A stretch of 64,000 nt of DNA from NCBI GenBank assembly GCA_965207535.1, contig CBDBMR010000001.1:62001-126000 (forward strand), in the 5' to 3' direction. This document shows, piece after piece, positions 34,108 through 43,045 of this stretch (position 1 is its first letter; every line of letters begins with the position of its first letter). Made by a program: the position numbers and the translations under genes. A model generated the notes under the pieces. That model ran no database searches. It was given only the letters and a program-made list of their open reading frames with translations, and had not been told where the DNA came from. The DNA is from JAJDXO01 sp965207535 (GTDB lineage: Bacteria; Pseudomonadota; Alphaproteobacteria; Rhodospirillales; UBA2165).

Positions 34108-35130
34108 ATGGCTTTAGCTCCGAATTTACCGGCGATGGTCGGGGATGCGCCGTCGTTTCTGGCCTTGCTGGAACAGGTATCGCTGGCCGCGCCCCAGGAC
34201 CGGCCCGTGCTGGTGATCGGCGAGCGGGGCACCGGCAAGGAGTTGATCGCCAATCGGCTGCATCACCTGTCCAGGCGCTGGCAGGGAAGTTTCGTCGAGC
34301 TCAATTGTGCGGCGCTGCCCGAGACCCTGCTGGAGACCGAATTGTTCGGCCACGAGGCGGGTGCGTTCACCGGCGCCGGCCGGCGGCGCATCGGCCGTTT
34401 CGAGCTCGCCGACGGCGGCACGTTGTTCCTCGACGAAATCGGCAACGCGCCTTTGAGCGTCCAGGAGAAGATCCTCCGGGTCATCGAATACGGCACCTTC
34501 GAGCGGGTAGGGGGCAACGACACCCTCGGCGTCGACGTGCGGGTCATCGGGGCGACCAACCGTGATTTGCCCGGCGAGGCGGAGGCCGGCCGGTTTCGTC
34601 CCGATCTGCTCGACCGGCTGTCGTTCGATGTGCTGACCGTGCCGCAGCTCCGCAACCGGCCGGGCGACGTGCCTCTGCTGGTGGCTCATTTCGGCCGCAC
34701 CATGGCGCACGAGATGGAGTGGACCGGCTATCCCGGGTTCACGCGGGATGCGCTGAATGTCCTGGAAAGCTATGACTGGCCGGGAAATGTCCGCGAGCTC
34801 AAGAACGTGGTCGAACGTTCGGTCTACCGGCACGGCGACGAGGAGCGGCCGATCGCCGACGTGGTCCTCGACCCCTTTGCCTCGCCCTTCCGCCCGAGAC
34901 CGGAGCCGGAAGCCTTGATGTCGAGTGGGACCGAGTTGCCATTCGAACCTCGTCATGATGTGGATGCCGTGACTCCCATCGATATCCGCGAAGCCGTGGA
35001 CGCGTTCGAGAAGCGGCTGCTGGCCGAGGCGCTGGCCGCCAACCGGCACAGTCAGAAGGAGACCGCCGAGCACCTGGGGCTCGGCTATCACCAGCTCCGC
35101 AACCGGCTCAAGAAGCACGAGCTGATTTGA
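34108..35130 (+). CDS. pspF: Psp operon sigma-54 activator PspF
   Basis: This AAA+ enhancer-binding protein of 340 residues lacks an N-terminal receiver domain, as PspF does. Walker A GERGTGKE is at 38-45, the sigma-54 contact loop GAFTGA at 85-90, Walker B GTLFLDEI follows, the R-finger region is in GRFRPDLLDRLSFDVL, and a Fis-type helix-turn-helix is at the C-terminus (QKETAEHLGLGYHQLRNRLKK). It is divergent from pspABC and likely represses its own gene. No clear Shine-Dalgarno precedes the ATG, which lies in the AT-rich region. Confidence 0.96.
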   Translation: MALAPNLPAMVGDAPSFLALLEQVSLAAPQDRPVLVIGERGTGKELIANRLHHLSRRWQGSFVELNCAALPETLLETELFGHEAGAFTGAGRRRIGRFELADGGTLFLDEIGNAPLSVQEKILRVIEYGTFERVGGNDTLGVDVRVIGATNRDLPGEAEAGRFRPDLLDRLSFDVLTVPQLRNRPGDVPLLVAHFGRTMAHEMEWTGYPGFTRDALNVLESYDWPGNVRELKNVVERSVYRHGDEERPIADVVLDPFASPFRPRPEPEALMSSGTELPFEPRHDVDAVTPIDIREAVDAFEKRLLAEALAANRHSQKETAEHLGLGYHQLRNRLKKHELI

Positions 35131-35133
35131 GGA

Positions 35134-35547
35134 TTACCCGTCGATGGCGGCGGTGAGGTCGATTTCCACCAACGCGCCTGGAATGATCAGGCCCTGACAG
35201 CCGATCAAAGTGCTCGAGGGCTTGCCGCCCTCTCCGTAAAACTCGTTCATGGCCGCGACCACAATGTCCCGGTGCGCCGGCTCGAGATCGACGACGAAAA
35301 TCCGCTGGCGGACCACGTCTCCCGGACCCGCCCCGACGCCCGCAAGCACCCTATTCAAATTCGCGAATGTCTGCTTCATCTGGGCTGCCAGGTCCCCCTC
35401 GCCAACGAGTTTTCCGGCATCGGTGGCCATGGCGCCGGAGAGATGGGCCAGCTTGCCGCCTTCGCTGACCACCACATTCGAGAAATGGGGCGGGCTGGCG
35501 ACCCCCTTGATGGACGGCCGGTCCAGAGTCACGAAGTTTCCTGCCAT
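35134..35547 (-). CDS. RidA-family (YjgF/YER057c/UK114) protein
   Basis: The 137-residue protein has the chorismate-mutase-like RidA fold: opening SPPHFSNVVVSEGGKLAHLSG, the middle TFANLNRVLAGVGAGPGDVVRQRIFV (shown in part), and the C-terminal ALVEIDLTAAI. The catalytic Arg of the archetypal RidA (R105) is replaced in the CQGLIIPGALVEID block by Ile/Pro, so imine deaminase activity is doubtful. Its stop lies only 3 bp from the pspF stop, tail-to-tail. Confidence 0.88.
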   Translation of the reverse strand: MAGNFVTLDRPSIKGVASPPHFSNVVVSEGGKLAHLSGAMATDAGKLVGEGDLAAQMKQTFANLNRVLAGVGAGPGDVVRQRIFVVDLEPAHRDIVVAAMNEFYGEGGKPSSTLIGCQGLIIPGALVEIDLTAAIDG

Positions 35548-35578
35548 TTTGTCCTCCCGATAATTTCCGGTGTGGGGA

Positions 35579-35878
35579 TTACCCCTCGTACGGATCGTAG
35601 AGTACAGCCTTCCGCCGGACCTTGTCGCCCAGGCTCATGATGAATTCGAAATAGTTCTTGAAGTGATCGTAGGTCTTATGAGTGTCGAGGGCCGCCTCGT
35701 CCTTGTAGACCTCGTACAGAATGAACTCGGTCTCGGTGCCCTGCTGTCGGACCACGTCGAACTGCAAACAGCCTTCCTCTTCGCGCGCCGCCCGCGCATT
35801 GATCATCAGCAGGCGCAGCGCTTCATCGAGGATGTCCTCATCGTAGGACATGGTGACGAGATTGATCAGGTTGGCCAT
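35579..35878 (-). CDS. Antibiotic-biosynthesis-monooxygenase-domain (ABM) protein
   Basis: This protein of 99 residues has the dimeric alpha-beta barrel pattern of ABM/YgiN quinol monooxygenases: NARAAREEEGCLQFDVVRQ, FILYEVYKDEAALDTHKTYDHF and a terminal beta strand. Such proteins oxidise quinols or small aromatics without cofactor, or act in signalling. It lies 31 bp upstream of the RidA gene on the same strand, suggesting a two-gene unit. Confidence 0.85.
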   Translation of the reverse strand: MANLINLVTMSYDEDILDEALRLLMINARAAREEEGCLQFDVVRQQGTETEFILYEVYKDEAALDTHKTYDHFKNYFEFIMSLGDKVRRKAVLYDPYEG

Positions 35879-35955
35879 CGATATTCCCTTAGGTGTTCGT
35901 AATGTGGCTGGGCTGCCGTCTTCTTAGGCGGGCGCGCCCCAATGGTCAAAACCGA

Positions 35956-36648
35956 TTATTCGGCGGCTTCGGCAAATTGTCCGGCGAACTGTTCGAGGGC
36001 CTGCTCGCCCGCGGGCGTCAGCCGGTATATCCCTCGTTCCACCCGCTCGAACCAGCCGTAATGGTCGCTGTAGAGGATGCGCCGGGCCCGCGCGATGCCG
36101 GTTCCCTGATGGATGACGTAGGCCTTCGACGGGCCGTGATCCAAGAGGTACCGGGCGCATCTCAACGCATCCTGCCGGTAGGCGGTGACGATAGGCGTGC
36201 GGGTGCTGCCGCCCGAATTGGGATCGCCGGCGCGCCGCGCATGTTCCTTCAGCAGCCGGGATTGACGGGGCTTGAATTTCCTTGGGGCATAGGGGGCGGG
36301 ATCCAGGTGCACTTCGACCGCGGCGCCGGACTTCTTGAACGCTACGGTCAACAACCCGAGCCCCAGCATCCGGCAGAGCTTCGTGATGTCCCGATAGCGC
36401 CCCCGCCAGACCGGCCTGCCCTTGCCGGTTTGGGCGGGAACGGCGAGATAGACGGTCTCCGAGACGGTCTGGCGGCGGATACCCTGGAACACCAGCGGCA
36501 GGGTGAATCCGGTCTTGAGTTCGACCACCACCGGCTCTTCGCCGCCTCGTACCGCCAGCACGTCGCAATCGCCGACCTCGGCCTTGACCTCATAGCCCTG
36601 GGCCTCGAGAAACGCCTTGATGGGCGGATAAAGCTCTGTTTCCTTCAT
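35956..36648 (-). CDS. DUF2161-family protein with PD-(D/E)xK nuclease-like N-terminus
   Basis: The 230-residue protein has an N-terminal segment with YPPIKAFLEAQGYEVKAEV, then GDCDVLAV and VVVELKTGF, which has the D...ExK spacing of restriction-endonuclease-fold enzymes. The C-terminal part (RCARYLLDHGPSKAYVIHQ...RGIYRLTPAGEQAL) looks like a winged-helix module. This layout matches the DUF2161 group, whose role is not established. It has no restriction-modification partner nearby. Confidence 0.8.
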   Translation of the reverse strand: MKETELYPPIKAFLEAQGYEVKAEVGDCDVLAVRGGEEPVVVELKTGFTLPLVFQGIRRQTVSETVYLAVPAQTGKGRPVWRGRYRDITKLCRMLGLGLLTVAFKKSGAAVEVHLDPAPYAPRKFKPRQSRLLKEHARRAGDPNSGGSTRTPIVTAYRQDALRCARYLLDHGPSKAYVIHQGTGIARARRILYSDHYGWFERVERGIYRLTPAGEQALEQFAGQFAEAAE

Positions 36649-36721
36649 ACGCCGCCTATAGCACGATTCGCCCGGAACGCGATTCCCGGGCTAAGCTCAC
36701 GTGCAATCCAAGGAGGACCAT

Positions 36722-37567
36722 ATGGGGGATCAGGTATCCAAGGCCGAAGCGTTGCGGGCCCGGCACGGCGGCGATGCGCCGCTGGTGTTGCCCAACATCT
36801 GGGATGCGGGGACGTCGGTGCTGGCGGCCGAGGCCGGGTTCGAAGCCATCGCCACCACCAGCGCCGGGGTCGCCTGGGCCCACGGTCTGCCGGACGGGGA
36901 AGTGATTTCCCGCGACGACATGCTGAACGCCGTCGCGGCCTGCGCCTCGGCGGTCCATATCCCGGTGACCGCGGATATGGAAACCGGCTACGGCGAGGCG
37001 CCCGAGACCGTTGCCGACACCGTGAAGCTGACCGCCGAAGCTGGCGTGGTCGGGCTCAATCTGGAGGACGGCATCGGGCATTCGGGTGAAATTCTGGCCA
37101 AGAGCCTGGCGGTGGACCGGATCGCCGCCGCCCGGGCGGCCGCCGACGAGACCGGAATTCCCATGGTGATCAACGCGCGGACCGATATCTATTTCGGCAA
37201 TATCCGGGAGCCCGGCGAGAAATTCGACATCGCCGTCGAGCGCGCCAACGCCTATCTCGCCGCCGGGGCGGACTGCGCCTATGTGATTGGGGTGATGGAT
37301 GCGGACGCTATCGGTGAGCTCGCCAAGGCCATCGACGGGCCGTTGAACGTGCCGGCCGGTGCGGGCGGTCTCGATGTGGCCGGTTTGGCGGCACTCGGCG
37401 TCGCCCGCATATCGGTCGCGGGCGGCCTCACCCGCGGGGCTTTCGGTTACCTGCGCCGGGTGCTGACCGAACTCAAGGACGAGGGGACCTTCGGCTTCCT
37501 CGACGGCGCCATTCCGCACCCGGAACTCAATCAACTCTATGCAAAGAACAGGGGGGATGAGACATGA
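36722..37567 (+). CDS. Isocitrate lyase/PEP mutase-superfamily protein
   Basis: The 281-residue protein forms a TIM barrel with the family blocks LPNIWDAGTSVLAAEAGFEA, TADMETGYG (Mg-binding Asp/Glu), NLEDG and VINARTDIY. The KKCGH motif of true isocitrate lyase is absent, so it is not AceA despite the malate synthase nearby. 2-methylisocitrate, oxaloacetate or dimethylmalate lyase-like activity is possible. The start at 36722 has AAGGAGGA upstream, and it overlaps the cupin gene by ATGA. Confidence 0.9.
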   Translation: MGDQVSKAEALRARHGGDAPLVLPNIWDAGTSVLAAEAGFEAIATTSAGVAWAHGLPDGEVISRDDMLNAVAACASAVHIPVTADMETGYGEAPETVADTVKLTAEAGVVGLNLEDGIGHSGEILAKSLAVDRIAAARAAADETGIPMVINARTDIYFGNIREPGEKFDIAVERANAYLAAGADCAYVIGVMDADAIGELAKAIDGPLNVPAGAGGLDVAGLAALGVARISVAGGLTRGAFGYLRRVLTELKDEGTFGFLDGAIPHPELNQLYAKNRGDET

Positions 37568-38088
37568 CGATGGACATTCGCCGGATCGTCACCGGCCACA
37601 ATTCGGAAGGACGGGCAATCGCCATTTCCGATGGCGCGCCGCCGGTCAATACGGCCGAAAAAGGTGGAATCCGGCTCGCCGAACTTTGGGCCACGGACCG
37701 GACGCCGGCGGACAATTCCGGCGATCGGGAGACGGCGGGAGTAAAAATGCCGATCCCGCCGCCCGGCGGCGGCTCGGTGTTTCGCATCGTCGAGTTCCCG
37801 CCGGAGAGCGGCCCCGATGCGGACATTGGTGCCGAGACGGAACTTCTGGCCAGCAAGGGCGCCACGACGCCGGCCGATGCGCGCCATCCCGCTATGCACA
37901 AGACCGACAGCATCGACTATGCGGTGATCATGTCGGGAAAGGTTGATCTGCTGTTGGACGATGACGACATGACCGTGCAGGCGGGTGACGTGGTGGTTCA
38001 GCGGGGCACCAACCACGCGTGGGCCAATCGCTACGACGAGCCGTGCCGGATCGCCTTCGTGCTGATCGACGCCGATCCGGCGCCGTGA
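37564..38088 (+). CDS. Cupin-domain protein
   Basis: The 174-residue protein has a single conserved cupin barrel in its second half: MHKTDSIDYAVIMSGKVDLLLDD, then the GDVVVQRGTNHAW block with the metal-binding His. The N-terminal half has a Trp-containing extension common in this alphaproteobacterial cupin group. Translation is coupled to the PEP mutase-like gene by a 4-bp overlap, implying a shared pathway. Substrate is unknown. An IS element lies 22 bp downstream. Confidence 0.88.
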   Translation: MTMDIRRIVTGHNSEGRAIAISDGAPPVNTAEKGGIRLAELWATDRTPADNSGDRETAGVKMPIPPPGGGSVFRIVEFPPESGPDADIGAETELLASKGATTPADARHPAMHKTDSIDYAVIMSGKVDLLLDDDDMTVQAGDVVVQRGTNHAWANRYDEPCRIAFVLIDADPAP

Positions 38089-38110
38089 TCCCGGTGAGAA
38101 ATCCGGGCTA

Positions 38111-38983
38111 GGTCCTGTTGACATTTATCGCATCCAAATGAGCGCCCCGACGAGGCACAGCATGGCCATGTAGGCGGTGACGGTCTTTTCGTAGCGTGTG
38201 GCGATGCGGCGGAAGTGCTTGATCTTGTTGATGAAACATTCGACGACGTGCCTTTCCTTGTAGAGTTCGGGGTCGTACGGCACGGCTTGTGCCCGCGACG
38301 GGTTGGAGGGGATCACCGCCACCATCCCGGCGCTGTCGAGGCGGGCGCGGAAGCGGTTCGCGTCGTAGGCGGTGTCGGCGATCAGGGTCTCGCCCGGCAG
38401 CCCGGCGATCAGCCCCTCGGCCTGGGTGACGTCGCCCACCTGGCCGCCGGTGAGGATGAACCGCAAGGGATTGCCCAGGCCATCGACGGCGATGTGGATT
38501 TTGCTCGTCAGGCCGCCGCGCGAGCGGCCGATGGCCTGAGCCTGAGCCCCCCTTTTGCGCCGGCGGCATGTTGATGCGCCCGCACGATGGTCGAATCCAC
38601 GATCAGGTATTCGAAGTCGGGATCCTCCGCCAAGGCATTGAAAAGACTCTCCCAAACCCCCGCCTTGGCCCACCGCGAAAAGCGCACGTAGACGCTGTTC
38701 CAGTTGCCGAAGGCGTCCGGCAGATCGCGCCACGGCGAACCCGCCCGGGCGATCCACAGCACGGCGTCCACAAACAGGCGGTTGTCCCGACCCGTGGAGC
38801 CGCGATCCGCCTCTTTGCCCGGAACCAAACCCTTGATCCGGTCCCATTGCATATCCGTCAGTTCCCGTCGAAGTCGGTCAATTCGCTTTGCGAAATGACC
38901 TTACATGACACGCTCCCGCCAGTTGAAACGGTCTTGCTTGAATCACGCCAACCATGAATAGTCCGTTAATTGTCAACAGGACC
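38111..38983. mobile_element. IS5-family (IS427-like) insertion sequence, copy 1
   Basis: The 873-bp element is bounded by inverted repeats GGTCCTGTTGACA and TGTCAACAGGACC and flanked on both sides by CTAG, the target duplication of IS427-type elements. It encodes a two-frame DDE transposase on the minus strand. Compared with copy 2 it carries 30 extra bases at about 38873-38902 and otherwise appears identical. The right CTAG supplies the TAG stop codon of the chrA gene. Confidence 0.93.
38125..38852 (-). CDS. IS5-family transposase, two-frame gene (copy 1, start disrupted)
   Basis: Frame A runs 38852-38508 and carries the N-terminal DUF4096 domain (MQWDRIKGLVPGKEADRGS) and the first catalytic Asp in YLIVDSTIVRAHQHA. 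Frame B runs to 38125 and holds the second Asp (LIADTAYDANRFRARL) and the Glu near YKERHVVECFINKIKHFRR. A -1 shift at A-AAA-GGG-GGG (38547-38556) would join them. The 30-bp insertion places TAA directly after the original ATG, so frame A must start at an internal Met, eight residues short. This copy may be impaired. Confidence 0.88.
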
Positions 38984-40233
38984 TAGAGCAGAAATCCGAG
39001 CCCGGCGCCGTAGACCGCCGCGCCGACCACCACCAGCCACGGCGGTACCTTCCAGACGGCGATGAGCAAGAACAACACCAGCGCCGCCGCGACATCGGCG
39101 TTATTCGTAACCGCGCTGGTGATGACCGGATCGTAAAGCGCGGCGAGCAGCAGCCCGACCACTGCGGCGTTCACCCCGGCGAGGGCCCGGCGGACGCTTC
39201 CGACCCGGCGCAGGCCGTCCCAGAACGGCAGCGCCCCGATCACCAGCAGGAACGACGGAACGAATATGGCGAGGGTGGCGATCAGCGCGCCGGTCCAGGC
39301 CGTCGGCGGTACCTGGCTCACCGCGCCCAGGAACGAGGCAAAGGTGAACAACGGGCCCGGCATGGCCTGTGCCGCGCCGTAGCCCGCGAGGAACGCGTCC
39401 GGGCTGACCCATCCGGGCGGCACCACTTCTTCCTGCAGCAACGGCAGGACCACGTGGCCGCCGCCGAACACCAGCGAGCCCGAGCGGTAGAAGCTGTCGA
39501 ACAGGATCAGCGCCTGGTCCGGGAACCGGATTGCCGCCACCGGCAGGCCGGCGAGCAGCACGAAGAACGCGATCAGGCAGAAGACGGCAATCCCGCGTCC
39601 CACCGGAATCTCGAAGGCATCCTCTTCCTCGGATTCCTGTGCCTCGATCAGGACGAGCCCCAGCACCGCGCCGCCTGCGATGACGGCCAATTGGATGGAT
39701 GTGGAGGGGACGATGAGCAGCACCACCGTGGCGGCGACGGCGATGGCCGCCCGGGTGCCGTCGGTGCACAGCATGCGGGCCATGCCCCATACCGCGTTGG
39801 CGACCACGGCGACCGCCACCAGCATCAGCATCTTCAGGATGTCCTGGGTGAGATTGTCCTGGAACGCCACCGCGCCCAATCCAATGGCCGCCATGGCAAG
39901 CGCGGAGGGGGTGGTGAAGCCGAGCCAGGCGGCGAGGCTGCCGGGGAGCCCGGCCCGTGACAGGCCGATACCGATCCCCACCTGGCTGGAGGCGGGGCCG
40001 GGGAGGAACTGGCACAGCGCCACCAGATCGGCGTAGGCCGCGTCGCTGAGCCACTTTTGCCGCTCGACGAATTCGGTGCGGAAATAGCCGAGATGAGCCA
40101 CCGGTCCGCCGAACGACGTCAGGCCGAGACGCAAAAAGATCAGGAAGACTTCGAGCGGGTTGCCGGTCTTGGGGGTCCTTTGGGGAGTCCTCTGGGGGGT
40201 CCCCTGGTTGTCCGCGCCCGCCGTCATGATCAT
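38983..40233 (-). CDS. chrA: Chromate transporter (CHR family, ChrA-like)
   Basis: This membrane protein of 416 residues has two homologous halves, each opening with the CHR signature: VFLIFLRLGLTSFGGPVAHLG followed by LCQFLPGPASSQVG, and YRSGSLVFGGGHVVLPLL followed by GYGAAQAMPGPLFTFAS. About ten to twelve hydrophobic segments are present. It would export chromate or a related anion. A short QRTP/KTP repeat lies in its N-terminus. The last codon is followed by TAG formed by the CTAG at the IS edge, so the insertion leaves the protein intact. Confidence 0.95.
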   Translation of the reverse strand: MIMTAGADNQGTPQRTPQRTPKTGNPLEVFLIFLRLGLTSFGGPVAHLGYFRTEFVERQKWLSDAAYADLVALCQFLPGPASSQVGIGIGLSRAGLPGSLAAWLGFTTPSALAMAAIGLGAVAFQDNLTQDILKMLMLVAVAVVANAVWGMARMLCTDGTRAAIAVAATVVLLIVPSTSIQLAVIAGGAVLGLVLIEAQESEEEDAFEIPVGRGIAVFCLIAFFVLLAGLPVAAIRFPDQALILFDSFYRSGSLVFGGGHVVLPLLQEEVVPPGWVSPDAFLAGYGAAQAMPGPLFTFASFLGAVSQVPPTAWTGALIATLAIFVPSFLLVIGALPFWDGLRRVGSVRRALAGVNAAVVGLLLAALYDPVITSAVTNNADVAAALVLFLLIAVWKVPPWLVVVGAAVYGAGLGFLL

Positions 40234-40319
40234 TCTCTCAAAGTATTTATTTTACAATAGGTTATACCCTATCTTTGCGGCCATGTGATTGGCAATTCCT
40301 GTCATTGGCGTGTCGCGAT

Positions 40320-40349
40320 TTGGCAAGATGGCGGGAACCTGTGCTAGCA
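40320..40349 (+). promoter_or_regulatory. Candidate promoter of the DksA-like gene
   Basis: TTGGCA (40320-40325) and CTAGCA (40344-40349) are spaced 18 bp, placing the start of transcription only a few bases before the ATG at 40360. No Shine-Dalgarno is visible, so a leaderless or very short leader mRNA is possible. The match to consensus is moderate. Confidence 0.3.
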
Positions 40350-40359
40350 TTGAACCGTT

Positions 40360-40707
40360 ATGCCCGCACTCAAAGCAGCGGACCTGAAAAAGGTCAAAAA
40401 GCAGCTTCTGGATGCCCGGGCCGAAATCGAGCATCTGGAAAAAATTACCGTGGACGACCGCAAGCCCGTCGAGTTGGATCAGCAGACTCAGGGTCGGTTG
40501 TCCCGGATGGACGCACTGCAGGTGCACGAGATGGCCCTCGAACAGGAGCGTCGGCGGGAGATCGAAATCCAGCGCATCGACGCCGCTCTCAAACGCATCG
40601 ACGAGGGCGAATACGGCTACTGCGTTTCCTGCGGCGAGGACATCGAAAAGAAGCGCCTGGCCAGCGATCCCGCCGTGCCGCTCTGCGTCGACTGCGCGTC
40701 GGGCTGA
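40360..40707 (+). CDS. DksA/TraR-family zinc-finger protein
   Basis: The 115-residue protein has an N-terminal coiled-coil-forming helix pair and a C-terminal four-Cys zinc finger (C88, C91, C109, C112) with the block IDEGEYGYCVSCGEDIEKKR. Such proteins bind RNA polymerase through the secondary channel and tune transcription, often with ppGpp. The coiled-coil tip lacks an obvious DxxDxA signature, so it is closer to the short TraR-like group than to DksA itself. Confidence 0.9.
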   Translation: MPALKAADLKKVKKQLLDARAEIEHLEKITVDDRKPVELDQQTQGRLSRMDALQVHEMALEQERRREIEIQRIDAALKRIDEGEYGYCVSCGEDIEKKRLASDPAVPLCVDCASG

Positions 40708-40722
40708 CCATTCCGCGGTAAT

Positions 40723-42096
40723 TCAGCGTTGATCCCGCTTGGTGAGCCAATAAAACCGCCACGCGAGGACGCAGAGCGAAAACACCGATGCGATGAGGAG
40801 CGCTTCCAGGATTCCCATGACGCCGCGGCCCATGGGCAGCGCCATGACGATGGCGAGCGGCAGCAGGATCACGCCGTAGGAGACCGTGTGGGCGGCCACC
40901 GGAAACCAGGTTTCGCCCCGGCCTCGGAGAACGTGACCGAGAACCGCCTGGCCGCCATCGAAGATCAGCAGTAACGGGATGAAGGCGATCAGCGGCGTGG
41001 CCAGTTCGATCAACGCCGGGTCCTTGGCGAACCCTTGCGCCAAATAGGGCGAGAACGCGAGCACCAGCACGCCGAAGAAGCCCATGGCGATGGTGTTGAG
41101 CCCGAGACCCGTCCAACCGGCCCGGGACATCTCGGCGGTGTCGCCTCGTCCCCAGGCGTGTCCGACCATTACCGCGCTCGCCGAACCGATGCCGATGGCG
41201 GTCATGAAGATCAGCCCCAACACCTGGAAGGCGATGGAGTAGGCGGCGAGCGCCAACGCCCCCAATAGCCCGGCGATGAAGGACTGGGCGGCAAAGGCGG
41301 TGGATTCGATGAGATGGCTGCCGCCGGCCGAATAGCCGATGCGGCGCTGGAGGGCCCAATCCCGCCAGCCGCCCCCCGCCTTCTTGCGGATGCCGAGCGC
41401 CTCCCGGTCATGCAGGTTCCACACATAGGCGACGGTGACGGCGGCCAGCAGGATGCGGATGCCGGTCGTCGCCCAGGCCGACCCGACGGCGCCCATGGCA
41501 TCGAACCCGAGATTTCCATAGACCCACATCCAGTTGAACAGCACGTTGAACAGGTTGGCGATGATCATGAACACCATCGGCGCGACCGGCCGCTTCAGCC
41601 CTTCGAGGAAGTAGGCGCTTGCCAGATAGATCATCATGAACGGCAGGCCCAGGGCCAGGACGCGGACCACTTCGCCGCCGCCCCGCACCAGGTCCTCCGA
41701 TTGGCCGGTGACCACCAGCACCCACTCGCCGGCGAACGCGATGACCATACAGACGGTGCCGAGCACCACCGCATAGACCGTCGCCCGGCGCCACACCGCG
41801 CCAAGCCTGTCGATCCGCCCGCTGCCGAGGGTCCTGGCGGCCGTCACCAGGGTGCCGAGGAGAAGTCCGAGGGCCGTCACGAACAGGGGAATGGTCACCG
41901 CGACGCCGAGGGACTGGTAGGCCAGCTCGTTGGCGGCGAACCGGCCGACCATGGCCGTATCGACCACCGCCATGACCAGCATACCGGATCGCGACGCGAT
42001 CTGCGGCAGGGCCAGGCGCACCAGCTCGCGAACCCGCGCCCGCAAGCTGCGGGGCGGGGCGTCCAGCCCTTCCGGCCGCGCCGCCGTCTGCTCCAT
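40723..42096 (-). CDS. MATE-family efflux transporter
   Basis: This inner-membrane cation-coupled exporter of 457 residues has about twelve hydrophobic segments in two halves. The first half opens LVRLALPQIASRSGMLVMAVVDTAMVGRFA, and the second contains GSASAVMVGHAWGRGD, a MatE family block. It may export cationic drugs or metabolites. It is convergent with the DksA-like gene. Confidence 0.93.
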   Translation of the reverse strand: MEQTAARPEGLDAPPRSLRARVRELVRLALPQIASRSGMLVMAVVDTAMVGRFAANELAYQSLGVAVTIPLFVTALGLLLGTLVTAARTLGSGRIDRLGAVWRRATVYAVVLGTVCMVIAFAGEWVLVVTGQSEDLVRGGGEVVRVLALGLPFMMIYLASAYFLEGLKRPVAPMVFMIIANLFNVLFNWMWVYGNLGFDAMGAVGSAWATTGIRILLAAVTVAYVWNLHDREALGIRKKAGGGWRDWALQRRIGYSAGGSHLIESTAFAAQSFIAGLLGALALAAYSIAFQVLGLIFMTAIGIGSASAVMVGHAWGRGDTAEMSRAGWTGLGLNTIAMGFFGVLVLAFSPYLAQGFAKDPALIELATPLIAFIPLLLIFDGGQAVLGHVLRGRGETWFPVAAHTVSYGVILLPLAIVMALPMGRGVMGILEALLIASVFSLCVLAWRFYWLTKRDQR

Positions 42097-42182
42097 GACC
42101 GATATCCTCAGGATGGGGCGCGGGTGATATCACATCAGCGCCGTATTGCCAGCGGTGAATTGAGGTGACCAAGGAGACGGAA

Positions 42183-42647
42183 CTAAATCCAGCGGCGGAC
42201 CCGGGCCTTGTATCCGATGTAGTCCTTGCCGAACTTGGCTTCCAGGTAGCGCTCCTCGCGGGCGATAACGCCGTAATGCATCACCGGAAACCAGGCGGCA
42301 AGCAGGATGACAAGCCACAAATTGTCGAACCGGGCGGCGATCGCCAGGATGGCGATGGTCAGCCCCACGTACATGGGATTCCGGGTAAATCGGTAGGGGC
42401 CGGTTTCCACGATCGTGGTGGAGGGCCTGGAGGGCAGGATGGCGGTGCCGTGCCGGCGGAAGGAGATTCTCCCCCAAAACCCAAGTGCGGCGGCGATCGC
42501 GATCAATGTCCAGAAGAGGGGGTTGTGCCAGGCCGGCGGCAGGAAGGGCAAGGGCCAGGTGAGGTTCAGTCCGACGCCCGCCGCAACGAACAGCGCCCAA
42601 ATCAGCGCCGGCGGCAGGATGACCCCGGGATTGTCTTTCTCGGCCAT
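42183..42647 (-). CDS. Isoprenylcysteine carboxyl methyltransferase-family (ICMT/PEMT) membrane protein
   Basis: The 154-residue protein has about four hydrophobic segments and the C-terminal methyltransferase pattern GPYRFTRNPMYVGL, then EERYLEAKFGKDYIGYKARVRRW, characteristic of phospholipid N-methyltransferase/ICMT-like small membrane methylases. It may methylate a lipid or small molecule. It is divergent from the chorismate mutase gene. Confidence 0.9.
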   Translation of the reverse strand: MAEKDNPGVILPPALIWALFVAAGVGLNLTWPLPFLPPAWHNPLFWTLIAIAAALGFWGRISFRRHGTAILPSRPSTTIVETGPYRFTRNPMYVGLTIAILAIAARFDNLWLVILLAAWFPVMHYGVIAREERYLEAKFGKDYIGYKARVRRWI

Positions 42648-42751
42648 GCCACCGGTATAGCGTCAAAGCCGGGCCCAGCAAACGGCTACCCGTGACGAAC
42701 GGGCGTGTCCTCCCTATGATGTCGGCGCAATTGACCAGACTGGACCGCGAC

Positions 42752-43045
42752 ATGGCCGAAACCAACGATCCCCAACTTCAGGAATTCCGGGACAGCATCG
42801 ACAACATCGATGCGGCGCTGATTTATCTGCTGTCCGAGCGGTTCAAGGTCACCAAGAAAGTGGGCGAGTTGAAGGCCGAGCGGGACTACCCCGCCGCCGA
42901 CAAGGAGCGCGAGGCGGAGCAAATCGCGCGGCTCCGCGATCTCGCCAGGGCGGCCAATCTGGATCCCGACTTCTCGGAGAAATTTCTCGAATTCATCATC
43001 GCCGAAGTGATCCGCGACCACGAAAAGATCAAGAGTGGCGGATAA
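42752..43045 (+). CDS. Chorismate mutase, AroQ type
   Basis: The 97-residue, all-helical enzyme converts chorismate to prephenate. The signature DSIDNIDAALIYLLSERFKV with an upstream Arg, a downstream Lys (KKVGEL) and the terminal helix EFIIAEVIRDHE match AroQ. Starts at 42716 or 42719 would add about 11 residues; 42752 matches the usual N-terminus. The 3' end overlaps the TPR gene by 11 bp. Confidence 0.9.
   Translation: MAETNDPQLQEFRDSIDNIDAALIYLLSERFKVTKKVGELKAERDYPAADKEREAEQIARLRDLARAANLDPDFSEKFLEFIIAEVIRDHEKIKSGG

Noticed and set aside
36722..37567. Isocitrate lyase partner for malate synthase G
   Set aside because: The KKCGH motif and the length of true isocitrate lyase are missing; it belongs to the wider PEP mutase group.
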